Shown here: positions 44,353 through 56,322 of the stretch, piece after piece
Layout: each line of letters starts with the position of its first letter
Numbering within the stretch: the stretch's first letter is position 1
NCBI RefSeq assembly: GCF_027409185.1
Contig: NC_084472.1
Span: 46,363,427-46,427,426 of the forward strand
Reading direction: 5' to 3'
DNA length: 64,000 bases
Source: Cynocephalus volans
Taxonomy: Eukaryota > Chordata > Mammalia > Dermoptera > Cynocephalidae
Made by a program: the position numbers and the translations under genes
Notes under the pieces: model-generated
Told to the model about the DNA's origin: nothing
Databases searched by the model: none
Seen by the model: only the letters and a program-made list of their open reading frames with translations

Positions 44353-44495
44353 TTTAGAGCAGTGGTTTTCAATCTTGGCTGTACTTTGAGACCTCTAGGG
44401 GATCAAGATTACAAAATACAGATGCCTGGATTCCACTCCTAGAATTGTGTGATTCATTTGGTCTGGTGCACCAAGGTTGGAGCTCCACAGTGTTC
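44353..44495 (+). mobile_element. MER5-like hAT element
   Basis: 'agagcagtggttttcaatcttggctg', 'aatacagatgcctggattccactcc' and 'aaggttggagctcc' fit a decayed MER5-type element. Confidence 0.6.
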
Positions 44496-45210
44496 GAGCC
44501 ATTAATGTCTTCTAACTTTCTTTTGAACTGTTTCACTTGTGTCAACTTTATATTCCTTAATACAGTACAGTGATATACAGATACTTGAAAAATGTAGTAA
44601 TCTCACATCGAACTTAATGGGTCTTTTTAAGGTATTGCCACATTTGTTTTGCTTTCACATCTCTCTCTCACACCCCTTTCCTCTCTTGCCTTCCCTCCCT
44701 CTCCTCCCTTTTCTTCCCCTTACCTCCCCCTCCTCCTTTTCTCCTGTCTTTTCATTTTCAATTTATTTGAACTGTCTGGTAGCAAGTCTTGGGAAGCTGT
44801 ATTTCCCATGATGAGATGCTGGTATATCATCACTATTTTAAGTAGGAAGTTAGTCTTCTTTTAAAGTACTGTACTCTAAAATGCTTAGTTGTGTTCCTTT
44901 TAGAGACGAAGGACTTTAAGTGCCTAAATTAGTGCCTAAACTCCCGATGGAATTTAATATGCTTGGAAACCATAAAATTTTTTAGCCAACAATTAACAGG
45001 TCACTTCACTGGTTCCTGAGAGGCAAGTTGCACTGATTTAGCTTTTGCTGTTTGGGATTAATTTATGCAAAGTGAGACAGTTGTTCAACTAGCCCAACTA
45101 GTTAGCAGTTCTTTAGAGATCATCTAGGGGCATGCACATTCAGTTCTCCATGTACATCCCTTGAGGTAGTTTCCAAATGCTGGTCTATAGAGTAGTTACA
45201 TTTCTGTCTC
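44496..45210 (+). other. Intron 1, unique part
   Basis: Contains a long pyrimidine-rich (CT) tract at about 44660-44750. No gene recognised. Confidence 0.45.
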
Positions 45211-45226
45211 TGGAAGAGCTATTTAT

Positions 45227-45284
45227 CTTTGAGCCCTGGACCCTGGTGTTATCAGCACCATGCTCTAAACAACTGGCTAACCCT
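45227..45284 (-). mobile_element. tRNA-Ile SINE remnant
   Basis: Only 'gagccctggaccctggtgttatcagcaccatgctctaaacaactggctaacc' remains. Flanked by TGGAAGAGCTATTTA (45211-45225) and TGGAAGAGCTGTTTA (45285-45299). Confidence 0.82.
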
Positions 45285-45299
45285 TGGAAGAGCTGTTTA

Positions 45300-46297
45300 A
45301 AAAAGTAAAACAATACTCTTTGCCACCTGGTCCCAACACACAGACTGATTCAGAATGGGAGTGGAGTGGAGGAGGCAAGGAAATCTGTATTATAAAAAAG
45401 TACATCTTGATTTTGAAGACTGGTTATTTTAGCATGGTTATCCTTATTGCTTCATTTGTTTTAATATACTACATGCTTTACTTTTTGATCATCAGAACAC
45501 TGGAGTAATTTTCTTAAAATCTACTGAACCCCAATTTACGTGTTCTGAATGCAAATCTTAATTAGGATTTTCAAAAATGACTGCTACTGAATATTTGTTT
45601 TTGTAGTGAGGTATTATTTCTGTATCTTAAAGTCCATGAATGTATGCAGTTCAGTTCTATTTCATATCAAAATGTATTTCTAAATGTAAAACTGAATAAA
45701 GGATATTTATCTGTGATATAAGTGATATTCACTGCTGAATTCTAGAGCATTTGATATCAATAGATGGCCAGTGATTGTAATAACTGAATCATTTGGTGAA
45801 AGGATGACTGGAAGTAGTACTTCATGATGTAATAAGCTAAGCCAGGAATTGTTGTACATAAACACACTAGGTGCATCTATGCCATAGATATCCCTATTAA
45901 AATTAGTTGAAGGGAGAATTTTATGTATATAGATGTTGAAATGAAGTGGCTGGCTAATTGTAAAGAAAAATGGCACAACTTCTTTTTAACCAATTGCATA
46001 TATTCGCAATATTGTAATTTGTTTCACTATTTTTTTGGCAATTTGTAAAGTGAAGCGTGTAGACTAGGTCAGGGCTTTGTAGAACTGACAGCATCTCAGA
46101 CTCCTAGAGTCCTTTTTAAAGGTAGGGTCTCACCCTTGATATCTATTTATTAGAGCTGGCTTAACCAGCAGGGGTTTCTGATACAGTCCCTTTTGAAAGA
46201 AGAAGCTAGGTTACTTGATAGTCTCCTTCACTTAAGTTTTATGAAATGTATTTTTCAGTAATCAGTAAAATTCAGCTTAGTTTCCAAACTTTTAAAA
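45300..46297 (+). other. Intron 1, mostly unique
   Basis: A possible MER5-like remnant lies around 46070-46200. No gene recognised. Confidence 0.4.
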
Positions 46298-47488
46298 CAG
46301 TGGTTCCCAAAGTATGGTCCCCAGATTTCTTGGGATCCCTACGGCCCTTTTATCTAAGGGGTTCATGAAGTCAAAATTATTTTCATTGTAAAACTGAGAC
46401 GTTATTTGCCCTTTCACTGTGTTGACATTTGCGCTGATGGTGAAGGAGCAGTGATGGGTAAACTGCTGGTACCTTAGCATGAATCAAGGCAGCTACACCA
46501 ACTGTGTAGTCCATATATGTTCTTTACATCTAAACACATGTTAAGCATTTGAAAAAATGCCAGTTTCACTTAAGAATGACTTTGGAGAAGCAGTAAAAAG
46601 TTTTAATTTTTAAAATCTCTACCTTGGAGTGCATTTCTTTTTAATATTCATTGTGATTAACTGGGAAGTGTGCATAAAGCATTTCTGCACATCAAAGTAC
46701 AATGTTCATTTCTAGGAAAAACACTTCATTTCTAGGAAAAACATCGAGGTACAAGCTAAAATGGCTACTTTTTAAATGGAACACCATTTTTATTTTTACC
46801 CAACAAAACAACTGATACATAAACAACAGTTATTCAGACTTGGGTATTTGGATTTATTTTCTTGAAAATGAATGAAGTGAGCCTGCCACTTCAAGTGATA
46901 AAATCTGATCTTTCAAGTGAAAAAATCTGATCTTTCAAGTGAAAATTAGATTTTTGGAAAACTTGTATCTGTCAATGTGAACTTGCTAGTTTCATAATAC
47001 TTAAATACTTTTTAAATAAGATTGATGGTGATTTTAAGGAATGTGGTTTTAAAAAATACATGTATTATATAAGCAAATGTGTCAACATTTGATAGATCTG
47101 TATAACACGTTGAGCTAGTGTTTTCCCAGATGACCAATTCCTGAATCACAGAATCATGCATGGGTAGGAGATCCAGTCAAAGTACAATACAGACCAATGG
47201 ATTTTTATATAACAGAGGCAAAAATTTCATTGGTATGGGTTCAGATTCCACATTGCAACTAAACTTTAAGAATTGCTATTTTTGAGATTTGGTACTGAAT
47301 AAGAGAAAAATATTTATTATTATTCGAAAAGGCTATTAAAATACATCTTTCTTTTCCAGTTACATATCTGTGTGTGGCACATTTTCCTTCTATACTCATA
47401 CTTTAACCGAAACATAATCACAACAGGTTGAATGCAGAAGCAGATATGAGAATCTAGCTGTGTTCTCTTAAGCTGGATATTAAAGAAA

Positions 47489-47519
<31 letters not shown>

Positions 47520-47955
47520 AAAAGATGACCGGTAAGGGGATCTTAACCCTTGACTTGGTGTTGTGAGCCCCACGCTCAGCCAGTGAGCGAACCGGCCATC
47601 CGTATATGGGATCCGAACCCGGGGCCTTGGTGTCATCAGTACCGCACTCTCCCAAGTGAGCCATGGGCCGGCCCAAAGAAATTTTCAAAGATGTAAAACA
47701 GTGTCATTCTGATTACTAACTTTTTTGTTTTGGAAAATACTTTTCTTAAAATATATTATTTATGTGAGTGTTAACATGTAAAGGGTTTATTATTTTAAAT
47801 GAATTAATAAAATAAATATCTAAAATATTATTAGTTTTAATTTGTAATATGACTATCAATAGATAAAACCCACATAAACAAAAGCTGTTTGGAATCCTCA
47901 ATAATTAAGAATGTAAATAAAGAGATCCTGAGACTAGAGAGTTTGATAGCTGCTA
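46298..47955 (+). mobile_element. hAT transposon with ZBED-like transposase remnant
   Basis: Begins ACAGTGGTTCCCAAAGT, a hAT terminal repeat. The end near 47940 ('atcctgagactagagagtttga') is decayed. The interior follows a known mammalian hAT whose transposase is related to ZBED5-type proteins. Broken plus-strand coding sequence is recognisable: 'tgaaaatgaatgaagtgagcctgcc', 'gaatcatgcatgggtaggagatccagtcaaagt' and a C-terminal NRLNAEADMRI stretch near 47430 from the hAT dimerisation domain. Several frameshifts and stops. A SINE sits in its 3' part. Two short tandem duplications occur at about 46708-46745 and 46905-46947. Confidence 0.85.
47494..47674 (-). mobile_element. tRNA-only SINE, dimeric type
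   Basis: T-run, 'gatgaccggtaaggggatcttaaccc', 'cagccagtgagcgaaccggcc', 'gggatccgaacccggggcc', ending 'gtgagccatgggccggccc'. Perfect duplication AAAGAAATTTTC at 47482-47493 and 47675-47686. Confidence 0.95.
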
Positions 47956-48077
47956 TTTTAAAGTAACTGGTTCTCTGTAGATTGACTAGATTACCGATTG
48001 ATTCTATTGTTTACGTGGGTTGTATTTTATTGCTGCTGTTTGTGAGAATGTTAGTAATTCAGTTTTTGTTCAGTTAT

Positions 48078-48080
<3 letters not shown>

Positions 48081-48111
<31 letters not shown>

Positions 48112-48239
48112 TCTTTTTCGTGACCAGCACTCAGCCAGTGAGCGCACTGGTCATTCCTATATGGGATCCGAACCCGCGGCGGGAGAGTCGCCGCGCTCCC
48201 AGCGCAGCACTCTACCAAGTGCGCCACGGGCTTGGCCCA
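48081..48239 (-). mobile_element. tRNA-only SINE, dimeric type with shortened unit
   Basis: About 30 T, then 'agcactcagccagtgagcgcactgg', 'gggatccgaacccgcggcgg', ending 'gtgcgccacgggcttggccc'. The pol III distal unit is shortened. Perfect duplication TTGTTCAGTTATTAT at 48066-48080 and 48240-48254. Confidence 0.95.
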
Positions 48240-48254
48240 TTGTTCAGTTATTAT

Positions 48255-48856
48255 ATACTAGGGAACATGTTGTAGTCAGACGTCAGTAAAAAGAATTCAT
48301 GGTCTTGTTCTGGAGATAGAGCTGGCCTCACATTGCTGTATTCATGGTCTAAACCAGTATCATTGGGACTCTTGACTTTGCTTTCCTTTCTGTTAGTTTA
48401 AATCTCAGGTGGTTTCCAGGCTAACTATTCCCAGCTTCAACTCCAGAATAAAAAGGACTTTTTCCCTCTGTAGTTACATCATAAGAGCTGGCTGTGTCAT
48501 TGGCCTGGCTTGGGTTCTTTCCCGTCTCTGAAACAAAAATGTGGCAAAAGGTAGCTCTGGTTAGTCAGGCTAGGAGTTGTCCCATCTGCCCAGATGGGGA
48601 GATTCTTTTTGAAAAATCAAACTATTGTTACAGGAGGGGAAATATATGCTGACAGACAAAAACATGTCAACTATAGCACTTTGTTGATTCTTCTTTTAAC
48701 AGCTTCTAATTTATTATCCAGAAAATGTTAATTTTTAAATAAGATTATTAAAAGTGAGGCTTGTGTACCAAAATTACATTTCAATCTAAGACCTATGGGT
48801 AAGCAAGAAGCACACCTCTCAATTTGTCCCTTATAGTTTATCTTAGAAGTTACTAC
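48255..48856 (+). other. Intron 1, unique part
   Basis: No gene or repeat recognised. Confidence 0.45.
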
Positions 48857-49206
48857 AAAAACATTGTTTTTGAGGGAGAGGGCAAAGCAAGATGGCTGAC
48901 TATAGAGTTGTTTGGTGCTTGTTTCCTCACCACAAAAAGAGATGAGAACAAGAAACAAGCAACTGTATTTTGACTGGAATGACTGAAGAAGTATGAAGCA
49001 GAGCACCAGGGGGGTGATGACATCCTGCGGAAGATGGAGATAGCACCATAGAGAGCAGAGCAAGGCATCCAGCCTCTACTTTGTCACAGGAACCGGTTTG
49101 GAGTCAGGAAGAGAGAAGGTAAGCTGGAAAACCCCAGCTGTTTCTCCTAACACCAGAAATGCCAACAATCCCCGTATAAGGAGAGTTCCCTAGTCCTTTC
49201 AGGCCA

Positions 49207-49630
49207 TGTATTAGTCTGTCTCTATTGCTTATAATGGAAATACCTGAAACTGTGTAATTTGAAAGAAAACGAAATTTATTGCTTACAATTTCAGAGGCTG
49301 GGAAGTACAAAATCCAGGGAACGCATCTGACGAGGGTGGTCTTTGGTGGTGACTCCACTGATGTAGGATATCACATGGCAAAATGGCAGAAGCAAGAGAG
49401 ACAAACCATCTCACTTACTCCTTTTAAAGCTATCAGAACGCCCATGACCATAATTAAGCCATACATAGATTAATCCATTAACTAGGGTGTGGTCCTCACA
49501 ATCTAATTGCCTTTTCCAGGCCCCACCTTTCAATTACCATAATAGGACGTCCACCCTCTTAACACTGTTAGCAGTGGGGGTTAGGTTTGTAATGCATGGA
49601 ACTTTGGGGGATAAAATTCAATCCATGGCA
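49207..49630 (-). mobile_element. MST-type MaLR solo LTR inserted in the L1 5' UTR
   Basis: 'tgtattagtctgtctctattgc' at the left and 'ggggataaaattcaatccatggca' at the right are the reversed ends of a MaLR LTR. L1 5' UTR sequence lies on both sides. The right boundary is 49625 or 49630. Confidence 0.85.
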
Positions 49631-50103
49631 GACTCCAAACCCAGTTGGAGAGTAGCTGGGAGTTTGTGCAGCTTCACGGCCTCATAGTAGAAGCACAGGG
49701 AGAGCAACTTCCTCTCCCAACATAAGTAGCTACAGCACAGCGCCATCTTGAAACAAAACCTGTGGCTAGAGTGCAGCTTGCTCTGGATGGAAACTGACTC
49801 TCTTCATCCTGATGCACCACCGTCATTCTTCCGCATTCACACAGACACCTGCAGGACCACAACCCCTCGCTGCCTGAATCCTACGCCAGACAGAAAGATC
49901 GAGACCCCAGTGTCTGAACCCACATGGCACCCCTCCTTCCACCCCCAGGCAAGCACGCAGACCTTAGTGGGGAAGCTGCCAATAAGTGAAAAGTCTGCTA
50001 CATTTGTGTGCACCCATCATGCACAACCTGAGGAACAGCTGAGCCCACAGACGCCTGTGCTGGCTGACAGCCAGTCTGACAGTAGTGGCACCTCCCACTG
50101 GGG

Positions 50104-50935
50104 CCCTCCACAGAGCTGTTGTGGACTGCTGCGTCCATGCAGGCCTGCTCCAGGCTCAGCAGCTAATCTGATACAGAACTTCTAAGCCCTCCTGCCCCAT
50201 TGTAGACCTCCTTGACCAACAGTGGATTGGGTAGCAGATTTTCCTCCCCATAGCAGGCTTTTACAGAACTGCTGGCTTTTGCTATGTCCTTGCAGGCTTG
50301 CTCCAGGCTCAACAGCTAATCTGGTGGCCCTGTACAGAGCTGCCGGGCCCTGCTACATGAGTGTATACCTCCCAAACCTACAGCGGAATGGGCAGTGGTT
50401 TTGACCCTCCACACAGGCCTCCACAGAGCTGCTAGGCTCTGCTGCTGTGGTGTAGGCCTACACCTTGCCTTACACTGAACCAGTCAACGGCCTTTCCTTC
50501 CCCTGGTGGGCAACTACAGAGCTGCTTGGCCTTGCTGTACCCTTGTGTGCTTGCTTCAGGCTTGACTACTGATCCACCAGCCCTCTACAGAACTTACGGG
50601 CCCTGCTGCACTGGTGCACACCTGCTCTCAACTGGACTGTGCATTGGAAAGTTGCTGTTCTTCCACCTGACAGCCCTCCACAGAACTGCTGGGCCCTGTT
50701 GTACCCTTGCAGGCCTGCTGTGGGCTTAACAGCTGATCCTTTAGCCCTCCCCAGAGCTGCTGGGCCCCTGCTGCACCTGTGCACACCTGCTTCTTGCTCG
50801 ACAGCAGCTTGGGTTGTGTTTCTTCATCCTCTGGCAGACCTCCATGGAGCCATCTGGCCCTACTGTGGCCATGTACCCCAGCTCCTGGCCAGGCAGTGGC
50901 ATCCACTCTTTTGACAGGCCTTTGCAGTGTCGCTT
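50104..50935 (+). repeat. Tandem array in L1 5' UTR, alternating ~71 and ~91 bp units
   Basis: The phrase (C)CACAGAGCTGCTGGGCCCTG, or a close variant, recurs with starts at 50110, 50173, 50263, 50334, 50423, 50516, 50587, 50680, 50751 and 50844. Spacings are 63, 90, 71, 89, 93, 71, 93, 71 and 93. Short units carry 'tgcaggcctgctccaggctcaacagctgatcc'. Long units carry 'gtgcacacctgc' and a TTC-rich segment. The basic unit is therefore a dimer of about 160 bp, repeated four to five times with one short unit missing near 50423-50516. Confidence 0.85.
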
Positions 50936-51388
50936 GAACCCCCACCCCAAGCCCGCATCCAGGCTAACCTGTTTCTAGCCCAAGAGCTCATCAGGCAGCA
51001 CACCACCCCTGAGAGACAACTTCAGACCCACACACCCACATCTGGCATGTGACTCTGAGCCTCAGAGAGACCACCAAACAACTGGTTGGCCCCTTTATGC
51101 CAGCACACACTTGGCACATCAACCAGCCTGGAGTCCCTGACCCAACAAGACAGTGCCAGTGTTGGCACAAACTCCTGTAGACATCATTGAGGAGGGCTAC
51201 AACCAAAGAAATTGCACAGTGACTACACTGCTGAGTATATCCAAAACCAAAGCCAATGCAGCATATCCAACAGATACTCCAGGACCCATATACAGGAAAA
51301 AGTCTTTTCTATGTAATCTACTCCATGAAATTGGGAAAAGTAATTATCCAGTTAGATGTTCAGATATCAACATAGGGACACAAGAAAC

Positions 51389-52252
51389 ATGAAAAGGCCA
51401 GGAAACATGATACCCTCAAAGGAACACAGTAAGTCACCAGTAACAGATGCCAAAGAAAAGGACAGTTATGAAATTCCTGTAAAGAAATTTCAAATAACAA
51501 TCTTAAGGAAACTCAATGAGATATAAGAGAATACAGACTAACAGTTCAGTGAAATTGGGAAAACAATTCATGGTCTGAATGAGAAATTTAACAAAGAGAT
51601 ACTAAAAAGTACTGTACAAATCTTGGAGCCGAAGAATTCAGTGAATGAAATAAAAGCAATTGAGAGCTTCAACAACCTACTAGATCATGCAGAAGAGAGA
51701 ATTTCTGAACTCGAAGACAGATCTTTTGAAATAGCCCTGTCGGGATAAAAAAAGAAACGAATAACAAAGAAAGAATGGTGAGACTTATGCGGCACCATTA
51801 AGCAAACAAGTGTTTGAATAGTAGGTGTTCCAGAGCGAGAAGAGATGGAGAAAGGCATGGAAGCCCTATTTAATGAAATAATAGCTGAAAACTTCCAAAG
51901 TATTGAGAGAGATGGGCAGTCAGATTCGGAAGCTCAAAGGTCTCAATTAGACTCAACCCAAAAAGATCCTCTCAAAGGCACATCATAATTTAACAAAAGT
52001 CAAAGACAGAATTCTAAAAGCTGCAAGAGTAAAGCGTCAGCACATATAAGAGACTCTCCATTAGACTATCAGCAGATTTCTCAATGGAAACTTGGCAGGC
52101 CAGGGGAGAATGGGATGATATATTCAAAGTGCTGAAAGAAAAAAAAAACTGTCAGCCAAAATGAGGAGGAAAGAAAGCCCTTCCCAAACAAGACCACCAT
52201 CCTTGCAAGAAATGCTTAAGGGAGTACTACAACTGGAGATGAAAAGACAATA
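51389..52252 (+). pseudogene. Decayed L1 ORF1
   Basis: Parallels the young ORF1 at 24627: 'tttcaaataacaatcttaaggaaactcaatgagat', 'gagagaatttctgaactcgaagacag', 'gtaggtgttccagagcgagaag', 'aaagctgcaagagtaaagcgtcag' and 'gaatgggatgatatattcaaagtgctg'. Several in-frame stops (e.g. near 51524 and 51746). A segment around 52165 is deleted. Confidence 0.88.
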
Positions 52253-53535
52253 ATTACTATTATGGAAACATTAAGAAGTCCAAACTCACCAGATATGGTA
52301 AATTTGTAATTCCAACTCAGAATACTTCAGTGAAGTACAGTGCTATGTAGTGCTATGGAAATCCTCCAGTCCTCTAGTATAAAGATTTAGAGTCAAAATG
52401 GTCAAAACACAGCAGGTACAACTAGTGGCTAAGGAATATACAATAAATAGAAACACAAATTAAGGAAACAGAAATATAAAGGATGTGCGTGTGTGAAGTC
52501 TACAGTATTTTCAAGGGACCAAGTAAATTGCTATCAGCTTAAGATAGTTTATTTTAATTACAAGACTTTACATTAGCCCCAAGACAACCACAAAAAATAA
52601 AATTATAGCAGAAACAAATGAGAAGAGGAGAGAACACACAGCTTAGTACCACAGAAAACCACCAATTCACAGAGGTAAATAACAAGAGAAAAAGAAACTA
52701 ATGATCTACGAAACAACCAGAAAACAATTTTAAAAATCACAGAAAGAAGTTCTCACATATCAGTACAAACCTTGAATGTAAATGGATGAAACTCTCCAAT
52801 TAAAAGAAATAGAGTGGCAGAATGAATAATAAAACAAGACCCAATGATATGCTGCCTACAATAGACTCACCTGTTAAAGATAAATATAGACTGATAGTGG
52901 ACAGCTGGAAAAAGATATTCCATGGAAATGCAAACTAGAAGTATGCAGGAGTAGCCATACTTATATCAGATAAAATAGATTTTTTAAACTGTAGAAAGAG
53001 ACAAGTTAATTGTATAATGATCAATTCAGCAAGAGGATATAACAGTTGTTAATATATGTGCACACAACACTGGAGGACCCAGATATATAAAACAAATATT
53101 ATAAGATCTGAGGTGAGAGATAGATTGCAATTCAGTGATAGTTGAGGACTTCAGTATCCCACTTTCAACAGTGGATAAATCATCTATACAGAACATAAAC
53201 TAAGAAACAGCTGATGTAAACTGCACCATAGACTAAATGGGCCTTACACACATTTGCAAACCATTCCCTAACAGCTGCAGAATGCACTTTTTTCTCAGCT
53301 GCACATGGAACATTCTTTAGGATAAATCATATATTAGATCACAAATCAAGTCTACACAAATTTTAAAAGATAGAAATCATATCAAGTATCTTTTCTGACC
53401 ACAGTGGTATAAAACTAGAAATCAACAACAAGAAAAACTTTGGAAACTAGACAAATACATGGAAATTAAACAACAGGCTCTTAACTAATGGGTTAATGAA
53501 GAAATTAAAAGGGTAATTTAAAAATTCTTTTAGAT

Positions 53536-53736
53536 GGGGCCGGCCCCGTGGTGCACTCGGTAGAGTGTGGCGCTTGGGAGCGCAGCGGCACTCCCGCCGC
53601 GGGTTCGGATCCTATATAGGAATGGCCAGTGCGCTCACTGGCTGAGCGCGGTGCGGGCGACACCACACCAAGGGTTGCGATCCCCTTACCGGTCACAAAA
53701 AAGACAAAAATAAAAAATAAATAAAAATAAAAAAAT
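53536..53736 (+). mobile_element. tRNA-only SINE, dimeric type, well preserved
   Basis: The best dimer in the window. Unit 1 runs 'ggggccggccccgtggtgcactcgg' to 'gttcggatcctatataggaatggcc'. Unit 2 runs 'agtgcgctcactggctgagcg' to 'gggttgcgatccccttaccggtcac', followed by an A-rich tail. The flanks AAAAATTCTTTTAGA (53520-53534) and AAAATTCTTTGAGA (53738-53751) are its duplication. The high CpG count suggests a recent insertion. Confidence 0.95.
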
Positions 53737-56225
53737 AAAAATTCTTTGAGACAAATGAGAATGGAGAGACATCATACCGAAACCTATGAGACACAGCAAA
53801 AGCAGTTCTAAGAGGAACGTTTATAGCAATGAATGCCTACATTTGAAAAGGATTTCTAAACATCCTAACATTGTACCTAAAGGAACTAGAAAACAACAAT
53901 AAACTAAACCCAAAATTGGCAGAAGGGAAGAAATAATGAAGCTCAGAGCAGATATAAATGAAATAGAAACTTTTAAAAAGTTGAAAAGATCAATGAAATG
54001 AAGAGTTGGTTTTTTGAAAAGATAAAATTGACAAACTTTTCTAACCAAGAAAAAAGAAGGTTCAAATAAATAAAATCAGAAATGAAAAAGATACTTTTTC
54101 AAAGGATCACGAGAGTCTATTATGAGCAACTACAAGCCAACAAATTTGATAACGTAGAAGAAATGGATAAATTCCTGGACGAATACAACCTCCCAAGATT
54201 AAATTATGAAGAAATAGAAAGTCTAAACAGACCAATAACAAGCGAGTTAATTGAATCAGTAGTACAAAGTCTTCCATTACAGAAAAGCCCAGGACCTGAT
54301 GGCTTCACTGCTGAATTCTACCAAACATTTAAAGAAGAACTAATACTAATTCTCTTATTACTCCAGAAAACTGAGGAGGGAATAATTCCCAACTCATTTT
54401 ATCAGGCCAGAATTACTTTGATTCCAAAACTGGACAAGGGCACACAACAACAAAATTATAGGCCCAGATTCCTGATGAAAATAGAAGCGAAAATTCTCAA
54501 CAAGATACTAGCAAACTGAATCCTACAGCTCATTAAGATTATTCGCTGTGACCAAGTGGGATCTATCCCAGGGATTCAAGATGGTTTAACATACACAAAT
54601 CAATAAATGTGATACACCACATTAACAGAAAGAAAAACAGAATCCATATGATCATTTCAGTTGATGTAGAAAAAGCATTTGACAAAATTCAACATTCCTT
54701 CATTATAAAAACTCTTAACAAACTATGTATTGAAGGTATGTACCTCAATGTAACAAAAGCCGTATATGACAAACTTACAGCTAACATCATACTGAATATG
54801 GAAAAACTGAAAACTTTCCCTCTTAGAGAAGGAACAAGACAAGGATGCCTACTTTGACCACTCCTATTCAACATAGTGCTAGAAGTCCTAGCCAGAGGAA
54901 TTTGACAAGAGAAAGAAATAAAAGGCATCCACACTGGAAAGGAAGAAGTTAAACTGTCCCTGTTTGCAGACACATGATCTTATACATAGAAAACCCTGAA
55001 GAATCCACCAACAAAACAAAACAGAACAGAACTAATAAATTCAGTAAAGTTGTAGAATACAAAATCAACATACAAAAGTCAGTAGCATTTCTATATACTA
55101 ATAGCAAACTATGTGCAAAAGAAATCAAGAAAACAATTCCTTTTATAAAAAAACTACAAAAAAATTTAAATACCTAGGAATAAACTTAACCAAGGAGGTG
55201 AAAGACCTTTATAATGAGAACTATAAAACTTTGAAGAAAGAATTTGAAGAGAACGCAAATAAATGGAAAGATATTCCATATTCATGGATTGGGAGAATTC
55301 ATATAGTTAAAATGGCTATTCTACCCAAAGCATTGTACTTATTCAGTGGAATCCCTACCAAAATACCAATGACATTCTTCACTGAAATAGGAAAAACCTA
55401 AAGTTCATACAGAACCAAAAAGACCCCTAATAGCCAAGGAAATCCTGAAAAAAATGAACAATGCTGGAGGAATCACACTACCTGAGATCAAATTATATTA
55501 CAAAGTCTCAGTAACCAAAACTTCATGGTATTGGCATAAAAACAGACACATAGACCAATGGAACAGAATAGAGAGCCCAGAAATAAATTCACCTACCTAC
55601 AGCCAACTGATCTTTGACAAAGGGGCCAAGAATACATGTTGGGGAAAAGACAGTCTCTTCAGTAAATGGTTCTAGGAAAACTGGATATCCACGTGCAGGA
55701 GAATGAGACTAGATCCATACCTCATGATATACAAAAATCAACTCAAAATGAATTAAAAATTTGAATGTAAAACCTGAAACTATGAAACTACTAGAAGAAA
55801 ATATATGGGAAATGATCCATGACATGGGACTGGATAAATGAGACTTCAAAAGCACAAGTAATAAAAGCAAAAATCGACAAATGGAATTACATCAAACTAA
55901 AAAGCTTTTGCACATCAAAGGAATTGTTACACGGAATGAAGAGACAACCTACAGTATGAGAGAAAATATTTGTAAACTGTACATCTGACAAGAGATTAAT
56001 ATCAAGGATATATAAGAAACTTAAACAGCTCAACAGCAAAAAAACCAAATAAACCAATTGAGAAAAGGACAAAAGATCTTAATAGACACTTCCAAAAGAA
56101 GACATACAAATGACTAACGGGCGTATGAAAAAACTCTCAGCATTGCTAATCATCAGAGAAATGCAGATCAAAGCTATGAGATACCACCTTACTCCAGTTA
56201 GAGTGGCCGTTATCAAAAAGACAAG

Positions 56226-56322
56226 GGGCTGAACAGTCAGCTTGGTTAGAGCACCAAGACACCAAGGTCAAGGGTTTACATCCCTATACTGACCAGCTGC
56301 TAAAAAAACAAACAAACAAAAG
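56226..56322 (+). mobile_element. tRNA-Ile SINE monomer
   Basis: 'ggggctgaacagtcagcttggttagagc', 'aaggtcaagggtttacatccctatactgaccagc' and an A/CAAA tail, within the old L1 ORF2. Flanks 'aaaaagacaag' and 'aaaagaataag'. Confidence 0.88.

Larger units (their letters stand above)
48872..51388 (+). promoter_or_regulatory. 5' UTR of the old L1
   Basis: About 2.1 kb after removing the inserted LTR (49207-49630). It contains an imperfect tandem array (50104-50935). It shows no visible similarity to the 5' UTR of the younger L1 at 23090, so the two L1 lineages carry different promoters. Confidence 0.75.

Noticed and set aside
50104..50935. CRISPR-like or satellite array
   Set aside because: Units are imperfect, contiguous, without unique spacers, and sit at the 5' end of an L1 in a mammalian genome.
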